Below, in pieces: positions 58,824-64,000 of a stretch of 64,000 bases of DNA; within the stretch, counting starts at the first letter, position 1; each line of letters begins with the position of its first letter. Both the position numbers and the translations under genes were made by a program. The stretch comes from Bosea sp. (in: a-proteobacteria) (GTDB lineage: Bacteria; Pseudomonadota; Alphaproteobacteria; Rhizobiales; Beijerinckiaceae). Under the pieces are notes generated by a model. That model had not been told where the DNA came from. It saw only the letters and a program-made list of their open reading frames with translations, and made no database searches. Location of the stretch: positions 2,852,501 through 2,916,500 of the forward strand of contig NZ_JAMLIX010000001.1 of assembly GCF_023953965.1 (NCBI RefSeq). Direction: 5' to 3'.

Positions 58824-59346
58824 GCGTGTCGACGACAACGCCTCGCTGATCACGCCGAGCCGCGAGAAGCTCACCGACATCATCCGGGACAACCAAGGCG
58901 GGCCTCGACCAGCTGGCCCCTATGTCATGATCCAGTTCCTCACGGATCGCGACACCGGCGAGATTGACGGCGAGTGCTACGAGGACCGAACGATAGGCGG
59001 CGAGGACCGCGTCGTTCTGTCGAAGCACCGCGGCGTAGAGCTTCTGTTTCGGGTACACGTCTATGCTCCGCGCCCGCTGAATTACACCACGCTCCTGGCC
59101 TTAGGCCTGCACAGCGGCGAGGCCTCTGTCTGGATGGCGCCCTTCGTCGTCCGAGATGTCGGCGAGGCCACCCGCGCTCCGGAAATGATCCAGCAGACAC
59201 CGGAGGGCAGGGCCCAGTTCGATGTCACGCTCGGCGCGATCGCTACCGAACAACTGCTCGTCGACGTGATCGAGACGGGCCAGGTCATCACCGAAGGGCA
59301 GGGCGGCCAGACCGTCACCCGCTCGCTCACCTTCCAGAAACCCTGA
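58780..59346 (+). CDS. Neck/tail terminator-like protein
   Basis: 188 residues. Its pattern (GPYVMIQFLTDRDTGEIDGE, VVLSKHRGVELLFRVHVYAP, then LLALGLHSGEASVWMAPFVV) resembles the LIC_12616-type neck or tail terminator protein that stands directly before the sheath gene in this class of myophage. The start at 58780 lies within the previous gene. Confidence 0.65.
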   Translation: MIEDEAYRSLRSYLKRVDDNASLITPSREKLTDIIRDNQGGPRPAGPYVMIQFLTDRDTGEIDGECYEDRTIGGEDRVVLSKHRGVELLFRVHVYAPRPLNYTTLLALGLHSGEASVWMAPFVVRDVGEATRAPEMIQQTPEGRAQFDVTLGAIATEQLLVDVIETGQVITEGQGGQTVTRSLTFQKP

Positions 59347-59357
59347 GGAGCCCGCGT

Positions 59358-60782
59358 ATGACGCGCTTGCCCTATTCCCGCGTCGTCGACGTCTCGCTGA
59401 CGCGGCAGGATCGCTTCGCCGTCGCAACCGGCTTTTCGGTCGCGCTGATCGTTCAGCCGGCAACGGTGGCGGGCATCCTCGATGCAACCCATCGCACGAA
59501 GATCTATGCGGACATGACCGAGGTCGGCGCCGACTTCATCGTGACCGATGCTGCCTACAAGGCCGCGCAGGCGATGTTCGCGCAGAACCCGCGCCCGCGT
59601 CAGATCAAGATCGGCTATCGCAACCCGGCCAACTCGATCACCTCCGAGCTCGACGCGATCTATGCGGCCGACCCGGACTTCTACTGGATCGGGTTCACCG
59701 CCGAGATCCGCGACACCATCAACCAGCAGCTTGCGGCCGTCTGGGCCGAGACGAAGCCGGTGCTGATGGGGCTGGATTCGAACGACACGTCCACCGAGGC
59801 GGCCGCCGCCGAGCCGGACAAGACCGCGACCGTCACCATCTCGATCGCCAGCCCGGGCGTCATCACCTGGACCGGCCACACGCTGCAGAACGGCAACCAG
59901 GTCATCCTGACGACCTCGGGCGCGCTTCCGACCGGCCTGACCGCCGGCACGCCGTATTATGTTGTCAACCAGGCGACGAACACGTTCCAGGTTTCGGCCA
60001 CGCTTGGCGGCTCCGCGATCACGACGACAGGCACGCAGAGCGGCACGCATACCGCCACTTCGCCGCAGTTCGGCGGCTCGGTTGCGGAATACATCAAGTC
60101 GAAGGGCTATGACCGCTCCTTCGTCTTCTATCACACCGACACGGCGCTTTACGGCGCCCTGGCGCTGCTCGCCTACTGCGCGACCCGCGATCTCGACCGG
60201 GGCAACCTGCAGGCCGCCCAACGCGGCGATATCAACTCGGGCAACGCCTATACGGCCAAGTTCAAGAAGCTCGCCGGCATCTCGGTCCTGAACAAGGGCT
60301 CGGCGGTCGTCCAGGCGATCACCGGCTTCGTGCCTGGCATTGGTCTGGATCCCGCGCAGGGCCACTTCGCCAACACCTATGTCGACATTGGCGGCCTTCC
60401 GATGGTCGTCGAGGGCTCGGTCGCTTCCGGCGCCTTCATCGACGAGATCCACGCTTCGGACTGGATCGTCGCCCGCATGCGTGAGGCTCTGCTCTCGACG
60501 CTTGCGAACAATGCCCGGGTTCCGTTCACCAACGTCGGCGTGGCGATGCTCACCAACACCGTCGACAGCGTGATGCGTCGCGCGGTGGCCGCCGGCATCG
60601 TCGCTGCCGAGTTCGGGGACGACGATACCGAGGTGCTGCCTGAATACGATATCAGCGTCGATCGGGTGGAGAACATTCCGCCCGCTCAGCGCCGCCAGCG
60701 CATCGCGCCCGACATCAAGGTCAATTTCCGTTACGCCGGCGCGATCCACTACGCCTCGGCCTCGATCACGCTTCGGTTCTGA
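59358..60782 (+). CDS. Tail sheath protein (DUF3383) with inserted beta domain
   Basis: 474 residues from the ATG at 59358. The frame SRVVDVSLTRQDRFAVATGF, then AKFKKLAGISVLNKGSAVVQ and NARVPFTNVGVAMLTNTVDS belongs to DUF3383, the contractile sheath of myophages. Residues about 153-235 (TVTISIASPGVITWTGHTLQ, then TAGTPYYVVNQATNTFQVSA) are a separate beta module known from phage fibres and surface proteins; it probably projects from the sheath. Presence of sheath and tube genes shows that prophage 2 has a contractile tail. Confidence 0.87.
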   Translation: MTRLPYSRVVDVSLTRQDRFAVATGFSVALIVQPATVAGILDATHRTKIYADMTEVGADFIVTDAAYKAAQAMFAQNPRPRQIKIGYRNPANSITSELDAIYAADPDFYWIGFTAEIRDTINQQLAAVWAETKPVLMGLDSNDTSTEAAAAEPDKTATVTISIASPGVITWTGHTLQNGNQVILTTSGALPTGLTAGTPYYVVNQATNTFQVSATLGGSAITTTGTQSGTHTATSPQFGGSVAEYIKSKGYDRSFVFYHTDTALYGALALLAYCATRDLDRGNLQAAQRGDINSGNAYTAKFKKLAGISVLNKGSAVVQAITGFVPGIGLDPAQGHFANTYVDIGGLPMVVEGSVASGAFIDEIHASDWIVARMREALLSTLANNARVPFTNVGVAMLTNTVDSVMRRAVAAGIVAAEFGDDDTEVLPEYDISVDRVENIPPAQRRQRIAPDIKVNFRYAGAIHYASASITLRF

Positions 60783-60796
60783 AGGGAGCCTGACCC

Positions 60797-61249
60797 ATGG
60801 CCGTGGATTGCAAGCCGCTGACCATTTACGGGAAGGACATGGTGTCCTTCACGGTCGACGACCGCGAGGTGATCGGCCTCTGGGAGGGCGACGACGTCAT
60901 CACCGTCGAGCGCCAGACCGATCTCGGGACGCCGATGACCGGAGCCGATGGCTCGACGATCGTGTCGTTCACCTCCGACCAGAGCGCGCTGCTGACCGTG
61001 AAGCTGCAGGCGAACTCCGCGGCCAACACCTATTTCGAGAAGTGGGTGAAGGCCCGCCGCATGGGCTCTACCCGGCTCCTGCGCGTCGCGGTTCGCGATA
61101 CCGCGACCGGTGAGGGCGGCGGCTGCACGTCGGCCGTCATCATCAAGGAGCCGTCCAAAAGCTGGGGCGGAACCGCCACCGAGCGCGAATGGCAGATCTT
61201 CTGCAACTGCTGGCAGGAGAACGACATCACCTACAACCCGGCGGCCTAA
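60797..61249 (+). CDS. Tail tube protein (DUF3277)
   Basis: 150 residues: PLTIYGKDMVSFTVDDREVI, then DQSALLTVKLQANSAANTYF and SWGGTATEREWQIFCNCWQE. This is the DUF3277 tail-tube family that accompanies DUF3383 sheaths. Its 3' end overlaps the end of the convergent small gene at 61246. Confidence 0.85.
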   Translation: MAVDCKPLTIYGKDMVSFTVDDREVIGLWEGDDVITVERQTDLGTPMTGADGSTIVSFTSDQSALLTVKLQANSAANTYFEKWVKARRMGSTRLLRVAVRDTATGEGGGCTSAVIIKEPSKSWGGTATEREWQIFCNCWQENDITYNPAA

Positions 61250-61446
61250 GTCTTCGGGCTGAGCCGGGCCATCAGCTCGTCGGGCGCCGGGATGGGGATC
61301 GGGCTCATTGCCATCATCGTCTGGGGCGCGATCCCCGCTTTCAGCGCCAGCGCCTGGAGGATGACGGTCTGGATCGTCACCATCTCGCGCAGTTGCGAGA
61401 CCTCCATATGAAGTCGGTCGAGGCGTTCGGCTGTGTCTTTGTCCAT
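61246..61446 (-). CDS. Small coiled-coil protein on opposite strand in tail operon
   Basis: 66 residues from the ATG at 61446. MDKDTAERLDRLHMEVSQLR, then EMVTIQTVILQALALKAGIA is a convincing amphipathic helix followed by a proline-rich end. It is convergent with the tube gene and overlaps its stop. A minus-strand gene here is unusual; it may be a separately expressed lysogenic or regulatory factor. It could also be a chance frame, so the score is moderate. Confidence 0.45.
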   Translation of the reverse strand: MDKDTAERLDRLHMEVSQLREMVTIQTVILQALALKAGIAPQTMMAMSPIPIPAPDELMARLSPKT

Positions 61447-61504
61447 GCTGCATCGAAGCGCATGGGTCGCGCGCCTGCAACGGGATTTTCGGAGCTCGCG
61501 TCCC

Positions 61505-61672
61505 ATGGCCTGCGCCAAATGCCAAGCCGCGCGCCAGGCGCTGAAAGATGCCGCCGGCAAGGCGGTGCGCGGCCAGATCAAAGCCGCCGCGACGTCCGTC
61601 CGCGAAGCCTATGACCACGCGCGCGAGAGCGACCGCATCCGCGCCATAACCCGCAGGAAGCCTCATGGCTGA
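61505..61672 (+). CDS. Small protein before tail chaperone
   Basis: 55 residues from the ATG at 61505. MACAKCQAARQALKDAAGKA with a CxxC and an Ala/Arg-rich helix; short proteins beginning MAC-x-x-C are widespread in phages of this host group. The stop overlaps the chaperone start by 8 bases. Function unknown. Confidence 0.5.
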   Translation: MACAKCQAARQALKDAAGKAVRGQIKAAATSVREAYDHARESDRIRAITRRKPHG

Positions 61673-62051
61673 GAAGAAGATCAACGGCAGGCACGTCCGA
61701 TATGACCGGCTTCCGGGCGACCAAGCGCTCGACCTTATGCTCCGGCTGCTCCAGCTTCTCGGCGAAGGCGATACGCTTCTGGAAGCCGTTCTGACGGCGG
61801 ATGATGGCGAGAGCGACAAGCTGGCAATCGTCGGGCTCCTGAAGTTCGCCAAGAACATGAACGTGCCCGAGGTGAAGGGCTTCATCCTGGAGATGGTCGG
61901 GCATTGCATGGTCGATGGCCTTGAGGCCACGCCCGGCATGATGGATCTCCAGGAACTGATCGCGACCGCGCAGTTCGCCATTAAGACGGAATTCGGCGGT
62001 TTTTTCGCCGACGGCGCGGGCTCGGTCCTCCTGAAGGCGGCCAAGGCGTAA
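61665..62051 (+). CDS. Tail assembly chaperone (G-type product)
   Basis: 128 residues. NGRHVRYDRLPGDQALDLML, then RLLQLLGEGDTLLEAVLTAD and LKFAKNMNVPEVKGFILEMV are typical of phage tail assembly chaperones, which bind the tape measure protein. The end, FGGFFADGAG, is encoded across GGT TTT TTC (T6 at 62000-62005), a slippery run that would move ribosomes into the -1 frame, which is open to 62266. Confidence 0.75.
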   Translation: MAEKKINGRHVRYDRLPGDQALDLMLRLLQLLGEGDTLLEAVLTADDGESDKLAIVGLLKFAKNMNVPEVKGFILEMVGHCMVDGLEATPGMMDLQELIATAQFAIKTEFGGFFADGAGSVLLKAAKA

Positions 62052-62266
62052 GCCTCTCGGCATCGCAAGTTCGCGCCGTCGCTCCCAACCTCGACAAGCG
62101 GGCATGGCTCCTCCGCCCGGCCATGGCCGATCCGCCGCTCTGCTCCCTCGGCGAAATCAAGACTATCCTGACGATCGACGACATCGCCGACCTGCATGAG
62201 GTGCTCGACCTGAAGGAGCATCTGGCTGCGAAGGCGGCGGAGCAGACGGGACGCCCGGGGCGATAA
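62006..62266 (+). CDS. -1 frameshift extension of tail chaperone (GT-type)
   Basis: This frame has no start of its own near the beginning but is open from before the T6 run through QVRAVAPNLDKRAWLLRPAM, then ADPPLCSLGEIKTILTIDDI and ADLHEVLDLKEHLA to the stop at 62266. The downstream helices are of the type seen in the second part of G/GT chaperones. I infer a programmed -1 shift at 62000-62005; independent initiation at the ATG at 62123 is the alternative. Confidence 0.6.
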   Translation, partial: RRRRGLGPPEGGQGVSLSASQVRAVAPNLDKRAWLLRPAMADPPLCSLGEIKTILTIDDIADLHEVLDLKEHLAAKAAEQTGRPGR

Positions 62267-62319
62267 TCCCATTTCCGAATCTCTCGCCTGGCGTCATCCT
62301 GCCGAAAACGGAGGTGAGG

Positions 62320-62700
62320 ATGCGCGCGGTCGTGACAATTGGATTGTTGTTCTCGGCTGTTCCCGCCGCGGCGCAGGAGAAGGCAATCACCTTTTCCGAC
62401 CTCGAGGCCAATCGCGGTCGATTGGCTGGCGATGTGGTGAGAGTTGAGGGCGTGACCGTCTTCGGCTTCTCAGAAGTCGGCGGTGGCCTCGTGCGAGATC
62501 GAACGGGCGGCGCAAAGCTGGCGGCCGAAGGCATCACGCCGCGCATGATCTATCACCTCGAGCGGAATTGCTCCCGCGCTTCGATGACCCCGGCGAAACC
62601 TGAGTGCCAAGGCACACTCAAGTTTAAAGTAACCCTCCGTGAGGACTTCCGCGGTGGCCTGACGATCCGTGAAGCGGAGTTCGTCCCGAACCGGCAATAG
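62320..62700 (+). CDS. Exported OB-fold-like protein between chaperone and tape measure
   Basis: 126 residues from the ATG at 62320 with GGAGG upstream. MRAVVTIGLLFSAVPAAAQEK is a Sec signal peptide; the mature part is beta-rich (RLAGDVVRVEGVTVFGFSEV, TLKFKVTLREDFRGGLTIRE) with two Cys, and resembles small OB-type secreted domains. Such a protein is not expected in a tail operon. A periplasmic function such as superinfection exclusion or a moron is possible; nothing in the sequence decides this. Confidence 0.6.
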   Translation: MRAVVTIGLLFSAVPAAAQEKAITFSDLEANRGRLAGDVVRVEGVTVFGFSEVGGGLVRDRTGGAKLAAEGITPRMIYHLERNCSRASMTPAKPECQGTLKFKVTLREDFRGGLTIREAEFVPNRQ

Positions 62701-62708
62701 GAGACGCT

Positions 62709-64000
62709 ATGATCCTCGAAGAACTCGTTTCAAAGCTCGGGTTCGAAGTCGAGGGTCTGAACAAGCTACGGGCGGCGCGCAAGGAGTTCGAGCGCACGAA
62801 GAAAAGCGCCGCCTCGACGAGCAAGACGCTGATCGCGACGAACCGCAGCACGGCTGTGGCGGCGACGGGTGTCTCTCGGCTCGGCACAGCTCTTCGTACC
62901 ATCTTGGGTGTCTTCGCCCGGCTCATCACGGTTGCAGCTGGCGTCGCTGCCGGAGTGGCCCTGGTCGGGACGGCTTTCGTCATCGCCGGTGTCCGTTCCG
63001 CCAAGGCGCGGCGCGAGTTCGTCTTAACGGCCAAAGAGATGGGCACTACTGGCCAGAACCTGGAAACACTTGGCAATATCTTGCGTGTGGCTGGTTTCGG
63101 TGACGGCTTCGAGGAAGAGGCGAAGAAGGTCGTCGGAGCCATCGACGAGATATCCAAGTCGGTGCGGAAGGGTGGCGAGGACGCCGACGAGGTGAAGAAA
63201 AAGTTCCAAGGGTTCGGCATCGACAAGTCGTTCGACGTCGACCCGAAGACTGGCAAGAGCCGCGATAGCGCTGCCGTCGCATTGGACATCTTCCAGGCCT
63301 ACAAGCGCGCCACGGAGCAGGCTGCGGGCCTTCGGAAGGAGGCAGATGCCATCGCCACCAAGTCGCCCCGCAAGGCGGCGGCGTTGCGCAAGAAGGCTCT
63401 CGCCGCAGATCAGAAGACGGAGCAGTTCGCCGAAGACGCCGGCATCGGTGGCCGGCTGCGGGTACTGCTCGATAGCATCGCTTTGAAGGACCTGCCCGCA
63501 CTCGTGGCCAAGGCCGCCAGCCTGTTTCCGACAACGTCGAATTCATCGGAGGCTCGACAGGATGACGTCGCAAAACAGGCCATCGAGGCCGGCCTCAAAG
63601 TTTCCTCGATCATAAGCGGCACCACGGACCGCCTGACTGAGCTAGGGACAGCTCTGGCCGTGCACGTCTTGCCGCCGCTGAATAGCTTCCTCGACAAGAT
63701 ACTCGCTTTCGGCAAGGCGACCGGGCTCATCGCCGAGACGAAGCCGGAACGGGATGCGCGCCTGGAATTGGCGCGCGAAGGTCGGCGTGCGGAAGCCTTC
63801 AGCACGCCGCGGTCCCAAGCTGAGATTGATAAGGCCGTCGATCTCTCGCAGAAGCGCTTCGACGCTGGGCGCCAGTCGGAAGCCGAACGCGCCCGCAAGC
63901 GTCGCGAGCAGGGCAGGGCCGATGCCGAGCAGCAGTTCGGCTCCGGCGGATTGCTCCAGTATTTCAAGCAGCTTCTATCGCCCGAGACGAACGCCGCAAA
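62709..64000 (+). CDS. Tape measure protein (3' end outside window)
   Basis: The frame from the ATG at 62709 remains open to the window end (430 residues). It begins MILEELVSKLGFEVEGLNKL, has a hydrophobic stretch (TVAAGVAAGVALVGTAFVIA) around 75-95 and long charged helices (EQAAGLRKEADAIATKSPRK). This is the typical start of a phage tail tape measure, which sets tail length and enters the host envelope. Position behind the chaperone supports the call. Confidence 0.82.
   Translation, partial: MILEELVSKLGFEVEGLNKLRAARKEFERTKKSAASTSKTLIATNRSTAVAATGVSRLGTALRTILGVFARLITVAAGVAAGVALVGTAFVIAGVRSAKARREFVLTAKEMGTTGQNLETLGNILRVAGFGDGFEEEAKKVVGAIDEISKSVRKGGEDADEVKKKFQGFGIDKSFDVDPKTGKSRDSAAVALDIFQAYKRATEQAAGLRKEADAIATKSPRKAAALRKKALAADQKTEQFAEDAGIGGRLRVLLDSIALKDLPALVAKAASLFPTTSNSSEARQDDVAKQAIEAGLKVSSIISGTTDRLTELGTALAVHVLPPLNSFLDKILAFGKATGLIAETKPERDARLELAREGRRAEAFSTPRSQAEIDKAVDLSQKRFDAGRQSEAERARKRREQGRADAEQQFGSGGLLQYFKQLLSPETNAA

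Overview
The window is two different temperate phages integrated side by side in a high-GC alphaproteobacterium, most probably a member of the Hyphomicrobiales (Rhizobiales). The host guess rests on the base composition, on a GAAC-N7-GAAC element of the alphaproteobacterial LexA type, on phage versions of the alphaproteobacterial regulators GapR (DUF2312) and GcrA, and on family resemblances. No host housekeeping gene is visible. The only host-like sequence is the 3' half of a tRNA-Lys(CTT) at 33131-33176, which I read as an attachment core. There is no rRNA, complete tRNA, CRISPR array or IS element.

PROPHAGE 1 (before position 1 to about 33130) is podovirus-like with T7-type morphogenesis. 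The left part is the end of the early region: a ParB-like/MT-A70 methyltransferase, a Toprim primase, an Acb2-like cyclic-nucleotide sponge, an SF3-like helicase and small unknown genes, mostly linked by ATGA overlaps. A non-coding stretch at 8026-8626 carries an iteron-like array of GGTTACA repeats. Then follow TerS, TerL, a small GNAT-like protein, portal, Bbp19-like protein, scaffold, capsid, small decoration-type protein, tail tubular proteins A and B and four ejection proteins. On the opposite strand lies a BRO-type antirepressor with a C4-like antisense RNA leader. The right end holds tail fibres, a lysis cassette (GH19 endolysin with a membrane tail, spanin pair, XhlA-like holin) and small virion proteins.

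PROPHAGE 2 (33131 to beyond 64000) is myovirus-like. A long minus-strand operon ends in xis and int and carries Bet annealase, Sipho_Gp157, HNH and many small genes. It starts at a TTGACA-N17-CACTTT promoter. A second promoter of identical layout drives cro rightwards, and both overlap repeated operator-like GGGCAC half-sites. Between them lie a repressor, a DUF3800 gene directly behind it and a LexA-box-preceded gene pair. The rightward early operon encodes a CII-like protein, GapR-like and GcrA-like proteins, an SF2 helicase, an HNH endonuclease, a DNA methylase, replication proteins and finally a NusG-like antiterminator. After a terminator-like hairpin come the late genes: terminase, a portal with a C-terminal 2H phosphoesterase domain (Acb1-like), MuF-like protein, DUF2213 protease/scaffold, decoration protein, DUF2184 capsid, head-tail adaptors, DUF3383 sheath, DUF3277 tube, a tail chaperone with a probable -1 frameshift, an exported protein and the start of the tape measure.

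The points of most interest are two unrelated candidate anti-CBASS functions in adjacent prophages, the GapR/GcrA/methylase set, the NusG-like late regulator, the GGTTACA array, the C4-like RNA with its complement at the antirepressor ribosome binding site, and the LexA-linked and DUF3800 genes inside the immunity region.
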